Source of the DNA: Phymatolithon calcareum
Lineage: Eukaryota; Rhodophyta; Florideophyceae; Hapalidiales
Direction of reading: 5' to 3'
DNA: 64,000 bases
Assembly: GCA_977006965.1 (NCBI GenBank)
Contig: OZ345381.1
Coordinates: 682,001-746,000, forward strand
Positions 22,406 through 33,327 of the stretch are shown here, piece after piece. Below the pieces are notes generated by a model. It was not told where the DNA came from, searched no databases, and saw only the letters and a program-made list of their open reading frames with translations. The first letter of the stretch is position 1. Each line of letters begins with the position of its first letter. Made by a program: the position numbers and the translations under genes.

Positions 22406-24467
22406 GATTTCTGGTCGCGGGAAATGTACAAGCTTGTTCCTGAAGCTTGGCGCAGACCGAAAAGCGTGGATCTACCGGACGAAGTGCGATGATTGCCAAG
22501 AAGTGCGGGCGTTTGCGATGCAAGTGAAGAGCTCACTGCGGCGAATCAGATCGACCAACGGTGTAAGTACTGTAGTCTAAAGTTGTGCTCCAGAATTCGA
22601 TTCTATCATACTGTACTGGTCCCTCGAAACGTTTCACTTGTCCCTCCATCGCCGTGCCCACGTAATTTACATTGCCCGTGGAGCGCCACTCAAATGCTCC
22701 TCGAAGCTACAGTAAACGTTTATCTTCGATTTCATTGACTTCATTTCGAAAGGAAGTTAGTGAGAGTCCTCGGAAATTGTGAGCTCGGCATTGAAAATGC
22801 ATGTCGAAATCAGGACTGTTGCTGTTGTGGTGGCATCCTACAATCTCCCAGACTGAGGTTAGCTGCTTTTCGATTACTCAAGTTGTCCCCATAATATTCC
22901 ATTCCTTGCAACATAATTAGCTGCTTGGTTACGACACTGGAAAGCGATTCCGGGGCTGTCGTAACATACTCTAGTAAGATTTAGTGCACCATGCAAAGCT
23001 TTCCAATCGAAGGATATGTCTGGCGCACAGCTGAGCGTCGACTGAGGAATTTCGAAGCTCATCCCCAATGCGTATTCAGTGTCTTCTTTTACTGTTTTGT
23101 GTATTTTGTTGAGAAAGATATGATATTTCAATCCTTAGCTTCGTCGTAAGGAACCCCTAGTTCGAAAATGATCCCAGAAAACATTTCGGTCCCCATTGCG
23201 AGAACCATGTGTCGGACATGTTTGGTAAGCTTCCTGGTGTCAGCCACAGCTGACGTAGATACCACGTTACAGTCAAGTAGACCGAGGAGAAAACCCATCG
23301 CGAGTTTTTGTATCGTTTCGTGCTCGTTTCTGATTTCCGAAGCGGGACCCAGTCTGTGCAACATGAGGTTTTAAAGCAACAATACTGGTCCATTGAACTC
23401 ACAAGTGCATCGCTGACTCATGTTGTGCCTGTCATCAATAAAGGATCTCGAATACATCGCAAAGGCAAATGTATTCTCTACGTCTGCATTCAGTTCCACT
23501 TCGCAACGAGAGCATGAGCGCTGCAAACCAGAGCGCCGAGTAGTGCAGGGAAGCAGCCGTTCCGTTTTCTGATGGCATTATTCTCGACATTGAGGGAAGA
23601 ACAAAAATGTAATAGTCTGAGCCAGGGCTAGGATGCTCTTGCATCCCGATCAGGTATAAACAATCAACATCTGGAAGGTTTATAATCGAGTTTGGTATTC
23701 ACCAGGCAACAAGCGAGAAAAGGCCTACTTCTCATAGAATCCTATTCATCGGGAATCTCATTACTCCTACCATACTTTCTTTCTTTAATGCAGAATGCGT
23801 TAAGTAACGCCAGAACTTACCCTAGAGCATGTTCTCATTGTTCAAATATTGGAGTATCTCTACGGGTCTCTCCCTGCACAGACCTTCTACCGTTTTGTCT
23901 CGCAGTCTTCCGATGAATTGTCGTCGAGAGGCAGTCCTCCCAGACAGTGTAGGATGAGGTGCTCCACTGTCTACCATACTTTACATTTCAAGGGACAGAA
24001 ACTCGACGAAGTTGTATCCCTAAGCTCCTGTAAATTACTCAGATTCGCTGGGACATGAGAACAAGGGAGCAGGCTAATGGACGGACTCTATAAGTACTTA
24101 GTTTGACATCAGAAGTGGAGTCATTCACTTACTTTTCGAATACCTACAGCAGACCCTCGCGGATTTCGAATCGTTTATCTTGGCCATGAGGAAGGCACAC
24201 TCAAATCTACAGAGCTGATGCGGCTCCTTGTGGAAATCAATTTCGTTTACAAGCTCTGCTCCATCCCTCGAATCGATCGATTCGAGTTCATTTCAAAAAA
24301 TCGACGATTTTTCGTGCGCGGAAAATTTAAAAAAGTTTTCTACAAATTTTCATATTTCGGTACTTTTCAAGAAAGACCATTTCTTTCGCATTGGCACCTT
24401 TGTGCCTTCCCAATACCTCGGATCAAGAAGCCGGAGCAGAGAGCACACTGTGCACTTTTTGAATTCA
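22406..24467. other. intergenic between divergent VDAC and Mic19-like genes
   Basis: It holds a decayed non-LTR RNase H element tail at 23820-23975. Minus frames at 22874-23131 and 23128-23364 are open but match nothing known and may be chance. Confidence 0.45.
23820..23975 (-). mobile_element. non-LTR element tail, diverged copy
   Basis: The minus translation contains GRTASRRQFIGRLRDKTVEG then LCRERPVEILQYLNNEN. This aligns with GRSASRRKFIGREGTKTVEE and LCRERPIDVLKFLNNEK at 47.3-47.5 kb. The preceding zinc-finger part (TVEHLILHC) is in another frame. It is an older, frameshifted copy of the same 3' end. Confidence 0.75.
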
Positions 24468-25110
24468 ATGGCGGAGGACTACGATCCAGAAGAATTCTCC
24501 GTCCGCGTACGTGCAGCAGCTCTCCATCATCACGGTGCATACGGCTTCATTTCTTGCGATTTTGAGGGTTTGTACTAATTTTTGTACTGTCTATTCAATC
24601 CACGCAGGTCTCCCAAAGTCTTTTTCACGTGTTAGCTGGACGTGCATCTGATCCTGTCGCTATCGAACCGCGCACAGCTCGAGAATCGGCGCTGGTTGAA
24701 GCCGTATGTGCTTGCCTTTCCTGCAACCTCTACTTTTCAATTCGATTGCACTTAGCCCCTGACTTGGAGTCCATTTTCCTTGAATGTCGTGTTTTCAGGT
24801 AAGGAAAGATGAAGAGAGAAAGCGCACTCTTTTACTCCGCGCAGTGAAGCAGCAGCGCGCGAAGGACGCTGTCGCCCAAACAGAAGCCGTGCAGAAATCT
24901 CTTGAATCGGCCGCAGCGGAATTGGATAAGAAATTTGATGGCATTTCTATGAACGTCCCAGCGTCTGCGGATGACCTTCCGTGCGCTCAGCTCCGAAAGG
25001 AAACTCTGCAATGCTATCAGAAGTCGGGTGCCGAAAACCCCGCTGATTGCATTCCTCAGGTGGAAGCGTTTACTGCTTGCGCTCGAAACGTCAGTAAATT
25101 AAATAGCTAG
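24468..25110 (+). CDS. Mic19/CHCHD3-like twin CX9C protein (MICOS)
   Basis: Three exons (24468-24506, 24608-24703, 24799-25110), all joined in phase 0 with GTACGT/GTATGT donors and CAG acceptors, give 148 residues. It starts MAEDYDPEEFSVR. The middle is a charged, probably coiled-coil stretch (residues about 45-95). The C-terminus is a CHCH domain with cysteines at about 107, 117, 129 and 139 (CAQLRKETLQC and CIPQVEAFTAC, each CX9C). This domain order matches Mic19/Mic25 of the mitochondrial cristae-junction complex. Such proteins enter the intermembrane space and are oxidised by the Mia40 relay. No N-terminal myristoylation signal (MG) is present, unlike animal Mic19. Another small CX9C protein is possible, but spacing and the 'QCY' following the first pair favour Mic19. 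Confidence 0.78.
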
Positions 25111-25264
25111 TTTGCCGCATGAAGACGGGTTTTCGATATCTAAGGTACCAAGGATTACCATCCCTGGACTGTTCTACTTGTAAGAGCCAGTGTTTGCTCT
25201 GTTCTACAAATTTACATAAAATGGAAACGAAAGCACGATAAAATACAGGGCAACCGATGCCCTA

Positions 25265-26992
25265 TTAATCGGAATCTGTGTCAACGACCGGTTTCAGCGT
25301 TCCGGACCCTGATTCTGTTAGCAATCGCGGCGATTCAGGTTGCTCAATATCAGCGTTCGAGCGCATCCGTGAAGATCGTCTCGAAAACATACTGCCAGGA
25401 GAGAGTACGCTACTTCTTCGGCTCGATTTCACATGGACAAGATACTGGTCTTCAACTCGAACAGCGCAATCGGTAAAGGCCTCCGCCACACTCTTGGTAA
25501 CTTGCAGTCTAGGCTGGTTTTTTGACTCCCTGGGGAGATCCAGGCTTGATGCGATGCGATGGAACGTTGCTTGTCTCGTCAGCGCGTTGCCGACATCTCC
25601 AAAGGCACGGATAAGCTTTGGAGCGCCGTACAACTGCAGCATTTCATAGCCTGTTGCAAATTCGGATGGCGGCTGCCCCAGACTGAAGATGTAGACGAGT
25701 ACACCAAACAGCATACTCAGACCTGCTGCCGCCAACCACAGTAGAGCCATGGCAGACACAGCCGAAGCGTTGTGGTCTCCGCACATGTGGTATGCGAGAT
25801 TACCACCGAATACCGCATGTGCCTTGCAATCCCCATACTCGCTCAGACTATCTTCTGCCCATCGCATAGCCTCCGCCCATACTTGGTGATCGTGCTTTTT
25901 GTCAAATCTGGCCATTCCGAAATTGAACTGAGATTGGTTGGCGGCTTGATCGAAGAAGATGTTCATATGTTTGATGTCGTTCTTGAAAGAGGTATGTGTT
26001 GGACATTGCAAATCATTTTGCAGAAACATGTTGAATTCTGGAAGCTTAGGAGAAGACCCAGTAGCAAGAGAGCCCCGTTGTCCAGCCACAATCCTGTGGT
26101 ACTGCTCGAGGGAGTAGCAAAAATCTCCAGTTAAGACACCGACGACAGTGGAAAAAGCGACGAGACCCCACGCGGCACCAAGTGGTAACGCAAACAAGAT
26201 GATCATAACCATTCGAGTTTTGTGAGCTCTTGGCGGAGCGACATCACCAAAATACATAAGAAAGCTTCCGATGACGAAAAGGACAAGGATGGATGTAATA
26301 CCACCGAACATAGAGGCGGATAGATTTTTCAGATAGGAGCTCAACTGAACAAGGCCTTGGACCACTTTGTCCGACCCTTTCTTCGTGTTGTAGAAGGCTT
26401 CATTGTTAATGCTCAGCAAATCGAAAGCCAATTCTTCTTCTGCCAAAGTTCTTTTCTGAGCCGAGACTGTGGCCCGCACTGAGTCTGACCACTGGGCGAA
26501 AAATGTTGACGGAACGAGAAGTTCCAGAGTGACCTTGTCTTGCAAAGTAGATATAGCATGGAGGGCACTTTCAATAGCTTCTCGTATAGTAACATTTGCA
26601 CCAAATGCCATACCAATCAATAGCAGGATGCAGACATGCAAGAAGGCACTGAACAACAAATAAGCTTTTGCAGTTCCATCGCGTTGACCGGGATCTGAAT
26701 CCTTGGTATCATCAGCGCCCGGAGAAATACCTTTTCGAAAATAGCGGTACAAGTTGAAGATTATAGCTCCCAAGACAAGGATAACACCGGTGAGCAGGTA
26801 GGGCAGCGACAGAAAACTGACGGAGCGCTTGTATTCCGAGGTTAACGAGAAGATGTCGCTCCTGCGCCCAAGATGAGTTGGTATGATGCGCGGATAGTTG
26901 TGGAAGAAATCGGCAGCGCGAGCGAGTTGTCTGACTCGCGTGAAATCAAGCCCGATCACAAACTGCGCTTGCTTGGAGACGCCGGATCCCAT
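25265..26992 (-). CDS. multi-pass membrane protein, tweety-like
   Basis: A single exon of 575 residues starts MGSGVSKQAQ. Five hydrophobic spans are visible at about 59-83, 109-131, 228-252, 262-290 and 410-436. They group 2-2-1 with long extramembrane loops, the layout of the tweety family and of similar uncharacterised plant plasma-membrane proteins. The loops contain spaced cysteines (GDFCYSLEQYHRI, NDLQCPTHTSF, YGDCKAHAVFGG) that could form disulphides. The C-terminal 100 residues are hydrophilic and Ser/Arg-rich. Tweety proteins were proposed as anion channels and more recently as lipid-transfer or adhesion proteins, so no function is assigned. The gene converges with the Mic19-like gene, the stops being 154 bp apart. 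Similarity is by topology more than by sequence. Confidence 0.6.
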   Translation of the reverse strand: MGSGVSKQAQFVIGLDFTRVRQLARAADFFHNYPRIIPTHLGRRSDIFSLTSEYKRSVSFLSLPYLLTGVILVLGAIIFNLYRYFRKGISPGADDTKDSDPGQRDGTAKAYLLFSAFLHVCILLLIGMAFGANVTIREAIESALHAISTLQDKVTLELLVPSTFFAQWSDSVRATVSAQKRTLAEEELAFDLLSINNEAFYNTKKGSDKVVQGLVQLSSYLKNLSASMFGGITSILVLFVIGSFLMYFGDVAPPRAHKTRMVMIILFALPLGAAWGLVAFSTVVGVLTGDFCYSLEQYHRIVAGQRGSLATGSSPKLPEFNMFLQNDLQCPTHTSFKNDIKHMNIFFDQAANQSQFNFGMARFDKKHDHQVWAEAMRWAEDSLSEYGDCKAHAVFGGNLAYHMCGDHNASAVSAMALLWLAAAGLSMLFGVLVYIFSLGQPPSEFATGYEMLQLYGAPKLIRAFGDVGNALTRQATFHRIASSLDLPRESKNQPRLQVTKSVAEAFTDCAVRVEDQYLVHVKSSRRSSVLSPGSMFSRRSSRMRSNADIEQPESPRLLTESGSGTLKPVVDTDSD

Positions 26993-27606
26993 GCCGAAAT
27001 GGCGTGTTCGGTACGGCGAAGCTCAATGTGGTTTGATCCGAAGGGTTGTCGTTGAAGGGGAATGATGTGATGGCCGCACAGCAATTGGACCTTGGGGTTG
27101 GCGTTGTATCGTGGACGAACGGGCTTGGGCCGCAGGGTATAGCCGGGGTTCACCGCTGTGGGACGATACTGGGCAAGGACGCGAATATAATTCGTTTTTC
27201 GTACTGTACGCTCATGTGCACGCATACCGCGGGTTGCAGCTTTTCGTATTGTACAGGTGTTCTACGCGTGTCCGAAATGAACACCGATGCGCCCCGTGGC
27301 ACGTTCTCACTTCTTCTCGCGATCATAAATCCGCTCCAAAAATAACGTAAGCCTCTGTTACGTGGTGCCGTGCTGGCTCATCTGTAATGCCCCCAACGGT
27401 GACGATCTGTTTGATACTTTTTTGAATTCATCCCGTGCTGCTCCCAATCACAGTAATCCCTGTCATACACAAATCACTGTAAGTCTCTGGCCCCGCTGTG
27501 TTATATGTGGTCCTCGATGCGCCTCCTCCTGCGATGGACTCTTCCAGCGACGCTGTAAAACCTTTACGCGGCAGATCGATCTCGGCTTATTTCGTCCTTT
27601 GGACAA

Positions 27607-27998
27607 TGCCGTCAGCATTTGCGCAGCCGTTGCCATTGCTGGTGCTCGAAACCTGCAGGACTGTTAATTTGCCCCCAAAGGTCAACCGCGTGCTCTTCGA
27701 GAAACAAGATTGCTTCTCCCGGTACCTTTGTTGGATAGTCCCCACAACGAATTTTTTAAAAGCAGTCAAATTATTAAGGACTTTGCCGTTCAGAATCTCA
27801 GCTGAAGATATGTCAGACAGTTTCCGACAATACGGAGCCATTCGCCAAATTTGTCTCGGTAATACAAGTTTTCACAGGTGAACTGGGTACGTCGCGTTGT
27901 GTATGGATGAGGAGATTTCTTGTGAACATGTCTGGGAGAACCTCAACGGTTTTCATGACGTCGGGCGTTATGTTATAATAAGCAGAGCAAACATATTT
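27607..27998 (+). pseudogene. broken SF3B6 (SF3b14/p14) RNA-binding protein copy
   Basis: Continuous plus-frame similarity to the small SF3b splicing subunit is visible. NLPPKVNRVLF (27666-27698) matches LPPEVNRVLY. RTLPFRISAEDMSDSFRQYG then AIRQICLGNT matches the RRM start. After an in-frame TGA (27879-27881), TGYVALCMDEEIS and LNGFHDVGRYVI match the RRM end. In the normal protein the position of the TGA is a glycine. Two defects are clear: this stop, and 75 extra nucleotides (27699-27773) between VNRVLF and LRTLPF. No GT-AG intron removes the extra sequence in frame. The normal C-terminal tail is missing. The functional protein contacts the branch-point adenosine in U2 snRNP. A working copy is expected elsewhere in the genome. 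Confidence 0.78.
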
Positions 27999-28339
27999 TC
28001 GTCACACATGGTCTTGGTTTACGATTCCAACGATATCACCGTCATCTTGTATTTGTTTTATGTTCCATATCATCTACAGACCGGAGTATCCAGAACAGGT
28101 GATGACTCAGCTTTGTTTATTTGGAGAAGCTTTCATACAAGACGGCATTCGAAACGAAAGCGCATGTGAAACGAAGCGAGTCCTGGTTTGTATTAACATT
28201 ATTTTACTTCTGGGACTTGTTCGGTTGAGGAAGATTGAGCTTGCGTTGCCATCTCTCCAAACTCTTAATACTATGAAGGTGCTTCTTTCTTCTCGCATCC
28301 TCCCTGGAGTCGTTTTCGGTGGCCGTGGCGGTCGGCAGG

Positions 28340-29507
28340 ATGAAAAATGTCAGGCTGTGGAACTTGCCAAGCGACGCCTTCAGCACACATGTTCTCTCCC
28401 ATCTTTCCTTGTATGACCTGCAGTCCCTCCTTCAAGCCTCCCCAAGAATTGCGCGCTACATTTATCGTTGTTTACAAGATGCTACTAGCACTATTGTGAA
28501 CACCTCACCCGTTGTTACTGCCGCCGGTGCGATGCTGCTTCGGGATTCTCAATATGCAACTTTGGGAGGACCTTACTTTCACGCGGTCGTTGGCGTAGTT
28601 CTTGCCAATTTTGACAGAATCACTTCAAGTCGCCTGTCCATCTCCGACCTTTTATTGAATGCTGCCACTATGGTGAGTTGTGCTTCCTCTAGACTGCTAT
28701 CAATATGCAATCTTATCGTTCGTTTCCTTACTTTTTTTTGAGTTATTTAAGCTTTAGGTGTGCTGGATGGCTCTCAGTCCCGAAGAGTCCCAGGGACATT
28801 CTATGTCGCTGTGGTTCTACATTCTTCGACCGATTATCGACACCATTCATGTCAAAAGTGCAGGCACTCTACTCTTCACCATTCTCGACGCTTGCCAACA
28901 AGAGCACATCCCACTCTCTGTTAGCGATGTGATCACAATCATTCGGCTTTACTCGAGCAGCATGAACGGCTGTCAGCAGGCAACCTTCGACTTCGTTTCG
29001 ATCTTCCTCATCAATGGCACGAAGCCGAGAAACAAGCGTCCTTGCATCTTCAACAGGCGCAGGCGAACAACTGGACTCATCAGTATCGACATTTTAGATC
29101 CTGCACAACTTCTTAGCTCAATATCTGCACTGTGGGGTCCATCTGTTACTGCATCTCTTTTGCAGAAATTGCGGCACACCGAAGGGGAAACATTCGTGTA
29201 TGGTCTAACAGCCAGAGTGCATCACTTTTCTGGATTCGAGCTGGTCTCAAAAATATTAGCGTCCTTCGATGCTGTTGCTGCTGCGCAAATTATTAATGTG
29301 ATTAGAGCTGTCAATCAGCTGGGGCCGGGTGCTGTTTCGGCGTATACGCATTCCGTGAGCTACTTTTGGGTCTCTGCAAAGAGAACGCAACTGGTCGAGC
29401 TCGTGAGCAAAAACTACCACTCTGCAACTCTTGCTACCTTCAATCAAGTCATCACTCGTCTTGAGCGAAGAGATAGAAGAGCACATGAATGTCGCGGTCA
29501 GAGCTGA
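28340..29507 (+). CDS. F-box protein
   Basis: Exons 28340-28672 and 28758-29507 are joined in phase 0 across an 85-nt intron (GTGAGT...TTTAG), giving 360 residues. The ATG at 28340 is the first in frame. The N-terminus is an F-box: VRLWNLPSDAFSTHVLSHLS then LYDLQSLLQASPRIARYIY, residues about 4-40. F-boxes bind Skp1 and bring substrates to SCF ubiquitin ligases. The remaining 300 residues, mostly predicted helical, match no substrate-binding repeat that I recognise (no LRR, Kelch or WD pattern). The target is therefore unknown. It ends only 26 bp from the convergent GAR transformylase stop. Confidence 0.72.
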
Positions 29508-29533
29508 AGAAACTTTTCCCTTGGGTAATCTTA

Positions 29534-30518
29534 TTAGAAAGCTGCAGTTTCGATGGCCTTATTCGCCGGTTCCCTAATCCTGACAATTCTGCCATCTATG
29601 TACAACCGAGAATCGGCAAATAGTTGAATGGCCTCAGGTAATGCCTCCTTTTCAGCCTCAAATACCTTGGCAGCGAGCTCATCGACAGTATCAACATCAA
29701 CTACTTCTACAACCTTTTGCAGAATAATTGGCCCATGATCGTATTCATTATCTGCCAAGTGAACGGTACAGCCAGTAATCTTGACTCCAAATCGAAGCTG
29801 CAGCGACGGCGCACAAACAGAACAAACATCATTGAGTTACGACACAGGTTGGGTACGTGAAAGTGTCAATAGTTGGAAATGGTTATCAACTTACAACCGC
29901 TTCATGCACCCTATTTCCATAGTACCCTTTCCCACAGAATGCAGGAATAAGACTTGGGTGAATGTTGATGACTTTCCCCAAATATCGGTCAGGAATTTTG
30001 TAGAAGTGCATCCATCCAGCCAGTACGACAACGTTCACGGAATAGTTGTCCAAAATTTCCGTGATGGCATCACTGAACCGACTTCTTTCTTCCGCGTAGT
30101 CTTTTTCGCGCACTACGTGAATAGGCAAGCCAAAACCTTCTGCAAGCGGAATAGCTCCAGCGGTTTTCTTACTCGCGATTACCACACATATCGTAACATT
30201 TCTCAGCTGATTTCTTCTGATACGCTCACAAAGATTTCCAAGAGAGCGCCCGCCACCGGAAACTAGAACTGCTGCGCGCACATGATTTTCTGCGGAAAAC
30301 TGCTCCTGTTCGATATGGATATGGCTTTTGCACGTGATAGTTTCTCTTCGAAAGTCTGCCTTGCAGCGATAATTACCTTTCTTCCACAACCTGGCATTTG
30401 GCGCCGACTTGGACGTGGGACACAGTGACGGCAAGTAGGAACTTGTCCAGGAGCTTCCATTACATCTGGGTGAAGAGGTCGTCAAGGGCTGCAGAAATGT
30501 GCAATTTCTGAGCGCCAT
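29534..30518 (-). CDS. phosphoribosylglycinamide formyltransferase (GAR transformylase)
   Basis: Exons 30518-29895 and 29797-29534 are joined in phase 0 across a 97-nt intron (GTAAGT...GCAG), giving 295 residues. It transfers a formyl group from 10-formyl-tetrahydrofolate to GAR in purine synthesis. Visible PurN motifs are AAVLVSGGGRSLGNL (phosphate-binding loop), VVVLAGWMHF, the catalytic Asn-His in VINIHPSLIPAFCGKGYYG, and TGCTVHLADNEYDHGPIILQ with the catalytic Asp. The first about 85 residues before the PurN domain are Ser/Thr/Arg-rich and poor in acidic residues. That fits an organelle transit peptide, as in plant GAR transformylase of similar length. The start at 30518 is chosen because it opens this presequence; a longer frame reaches 30662. 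It is a stand-alone enzyme, unlike the animal trifunctional protein. Confidence 0.92.
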
Positions 30519-31065
30519 TACGGCCGGTGGGCAAATTTTGGCGCATTCGATGTCAGAGAATGTCGTGGAGCATGAGATGATCCGCAGTGTGATGCGCTTG
30601 ATCTCAATGGTGGAATTCAGCAACATACCAGAAAAATAATGACCTGAGCTGAGACATATCATAGTCCAGGAATTCAGAACAGCGTTCGAACTTGTCCATG
30701 TTCTGTAGATGGTTGGAAATTAATCATCGCCGCTTCCAAATTAGTATTTCTCTATTCAACTCTTAAGAGTTGAATTGAGAAATACTAATTTGAAGATCTT
30801 GAGAGTTCGGGATCATCCTGATGGCTCGGTCCTTGCTAAGATGTTCCTCTGCGATGATCCGTAAACAGGATTCGATCATGTCCTCTCGATTCCGATCAAC
30901 AGAAGTCCTACGAAATAGACTGAATCATAAAATATATTATATGTATGATTGAATCGACAGCATGCACAGCAAGGGAAAATTTCAACCCTTGCAGCATATA
31001 CTGTACTGTCGTAGTAGGCACGATTAACAGTTCGGAGCGATCGCCTCTGCACGACCTTGCACCTC
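30519..31065. promoter_or_regulatory. shared divergent upstream region, GAR transformylase and NSF
   Basis: This 547-bp interval separates two divergent start codons and must contain both promoters. A 54-bp palindrome (30738-30791) lies near its middle. No convincing TATA box could be assigned to either side. Confidence 0.5.
30738..30791. repeat. 54-bp palindrome in a divergent promoter interval
   Basis: AAATTAGTATTTCTC then TATTCAACTCTT (30738-30764) is the reverse complement of 30765-30791 with one mismatch and no loop. It is the longest clean palindrome in the window. Confidence 0.85.
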
Positions 31066-33327
31066 ATGGCGTCCTGGAAACTTGGTGGCCTTCTAGGTAA
31101 GAGTGAGCTTACTGCGGCATCATGTCCTTCTCAGGACCTGGCGAGGACAAACAAGGTCTTTGTGCATCCATCAGACTTTTCGTCCATCACCAAATTGGCT
31201 GCCATCTCTTCAAACTCTGCGAAATATGTTTACCAAGTTGAAGCGAATGACGCCGTGAGTATCGGTCGAATCGGTTTCAATTCTGTCCAGCGCAAAGAGC
31301 TTCATGTTGCTATTGGCGACAAGGTTTCATTTTCGGCGTTCTCAACTGGGCGTCTGGCGCCACCAGCAGCAGCTGCCACATTTGAGGTGAACCTTGTCAA
31401 TAAGCGAGGCGCTCCAATTGAGGTCGAAGGAGAAGATCTTGTGCAGCAGTGTCGCCGCAGGCTTACCAGCCATGTTCCTAGTGCCGGACAATCGTTTATT
31501 ATTGACTATTTCGGAACCTCGCTGGTGCTGAAGGCTTCGTCTCTTATCCGCGACGGTGCAGGTGTAGTTCCGTGCGCTGAGATTACCGAGATCACTGAGT
31601 TTTACTTTACAAAGAGCCCTGGATCCGTTGTCAAGGTGAAGGGAGGCGCGGCGTCGCGCAAAGAAGTCTTTCGACCCGACTTCAATTTTGAGAAAATGGG
31701 AATTGGTGGTCTCGACAAGGAATTCTCAGATATTTTCAGAAGGGCATTCGCGTCTCGCGTTTTCCCACCTTCAGCAATTGCTAAACTGGGCATTCAGCAT
31801 GTGAAGGGCATGCTGCTATTTGGACCTCCAGGAACGGGAAAGACCTTAATTGCGCGCCAGATTGGTAAAATGCTTAATGGCAAAGAACCGAAAGTTATTA
31901 ATGGGCCAGAGATTTTGAACAAGTTTGTGGGTCAGAGCGAAGAAAACGTGCGAAACTTATTCGTCGACGCTGAGAAGGACTACGCGGAAAACGGAGATGC
32001 ATCTGAACTTCACATCATTATCTTCGACGAGATTGATGCAATTTGCAAGCAACGTGGTTCCACCGGAAACTCAACAGGCGTGCACGATACCGTCGTGAAC
32101 CAGCTGTTGTCTAAAATTGATGGCGTCAATGCACTTAACAACATTCTCGTCATTGGCATGACTAATCGCAAGGACATGATCGACGAGGCGCTGCTACGAC
32201 CCGGTCGACTGGAGGTTCACGTAGAAATCTCATTGCCAGATGAGCACGGTCGACAACAAATTCTGCGAATTCACACTGCGAAAATGAGCGAAAGCAAGAT
32301 GCTTGGTGCAGATGTGGACCTCAATTCTTTGGCAGCACAGACAAAGAATTATTCTGGTGCTGAAATCGAAGGACTTTGCAAATCTGCTGCTGCTTTTGCG
32401 CTCAATAGGCATGTGGACTATAAGGATTTGCAGAAAAAGGTGGACACTGCTGGTCTCTTGGTTACCATGAATGATTTTGAAAATGCACTGGTGGAGGTGC
32501 AACCTGCGTTTGGAATGGGACGTGACAGTTTTGCTCGCTGTCTTCTCGGTGGCTTCCTCGTACATGGGCAAAGAGCAAGTGAGCTCTTGAGCGCAGGTCA
32601 GCTCTTCCGCGATGAAGTTGCCAGATCTACTCGCTCTCCACTCGTCTCAGTTCTAATCGAAGGCAGGCCTGGCACTGGTAAGACGGCACTGGCAGCTCTG
32701 CTCGCTGTGGAGTCTGGGTTCCCGTTTGTGAGGCTTATTTCTCCGGAGGCATACGTGGGATACTCCGAGCCTGCAAAGTGTGCTGCAATTGCAAAAGCGT
32801 TTGATGATGCTCACAAGTCACCGCTTTCCGTGATTGTTCTTGATGATATTGAGCGCATGATCGAATACACACCTATCGGCCCGCGATTCTCGAACATTGT
32901 GCTGCAAACACTCATGATTCTATGCAAGCAAGCGCCGCCGAAGGGCCGCCGCCTTCTGATTCTTGCAACAACTAGTTGCGGTAAGGTGCTGCAGCAACTC
33001 GATTTCAGGCGTTCTTTTTCGGCGTTCTTGAAGACGGAATCTCTGAACGAAGCCGAGATTGCGGCGATTCTCCATGGCAGGGCAACCGCACTTGACGTTT
33101 CGAAGGCACTTGGTGTTGTTTCTGGCGTTGCTCCTGTATCTGAGTCATTGCAGGTTAAATTTAGAAATAATCACGAAAGGGAGACTGCCCTGGCCGTGCT
33201 TGCTGGGGAGGACCTTGGCATCAAGAAACTTCTTATGGTTCTTCATATGTCGCGCGAGGAGGTAGATGATGGCTCTCATTACCTAGATATCGGTCGTCTT
33301 ACCCAAATTTTACGCGACGTCATGTAA
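31066..33327 (+). CDS. N-ethylmaleimide-sensitive factor (NSF/Sec18) AAA ATPase
   Basis: An intronless 753-residue protein starts MASWKLGGLLGK; the frame is open a little further upstream but without ATG. NSF disassembles SNARE complexes together with alpha-SNAP so that vesicle fusion can continue. Domains in order are an N-domain (about 1-205), D1 with Walker A GPPGTGKT (about 253-260) and Walker B IIIFDEIDA (DE about 320), and D2 with GRPGTGKT (about 533-540) and VIVLDDIERM. D2 has Asp-Asp where D1 has Asp-Glu, as in other NSF proteins whose D2 mainly serves hexamer assembly. The second-region arginines are present in D1 (LLRPGRLEVH). Length matches the family (about 740-760). p97/Cdc48 is excluded by the N-domain and the D2 sequence. 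Confidence 0.96.
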   Translation: MASWKLGGLLGKSELTAASCPSQDLARTNKVFVHPSDFSSITKLAAISSNSAKYVYQVEANDAVSIGRIGFNSVQRKELHVAIGDKVSFSAFSTGRLAPPAAAATFEVNLVNKRGAPIEVEGEDLVQQCRRRLTSHVPSAGQSFIIDYFGTSLVLKASSLIRDGAGVVPCAEITEITEFYFTKSPGSVVKVKGGAASRKEVFRPDFNFEKMGIGGLDKEFSDIFRRAFASRVFPPSAIAKLGIQHVKGMLLFGPPGTGKTLIARQIGKMLNGKEPKVINGPEILNKFVGQSEENVRNLFVDAEKDYAENGDASELHIIIFDEIDAICKQRGSTGNSTGVHDTVVNQLLSKIDGVNALNNILVIGMTNRKDMIDEALLRPGRLEVHVEISLPDEHGRQQILRIHTAKMSESKMLGADVDLNSLAAQTKNYSGAEIEGLCKSAAAFALNRHVDYKDLQKKVDTAGLLVTMNDFENALVEVQPAFGMGRDSFARCLLGGFLVHGQRASELLSAGQLFRDEVARSTRSPLVSVLIEGRPGTGKTALAALLAVESGFPFVRLISPEAYVGYSEPAKCAAIAKAFDDAHKSPLSVIVLDDIERMIEYTPIGPRFSNIVLQTLMILCKQAPPKGRRLLILATTSCGKVLQQLDFRRSFSAFLKTESLNEAEIAAILHGRATALDVSKALGVVSGVAPVSESLQVKFRNNHERETALAVLAGEDLGIKKLLMVLHMSREEVDDGSHYLDIGRLTQILRDVM

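Noticed and set aside
24218-24578. Two overlapping plus frames of about 115 codons
   Set aside because: They overlap the first exon and intron of the Mic19-like gene in other frames and have no domain.
27879-27881. TGA in the SF3B6 copy as selenocysteine or recoding
   Set aside because: The position is a glycine in the family, no SECIS-like element was seen and a second defect is present; a pseudogene is simpler.
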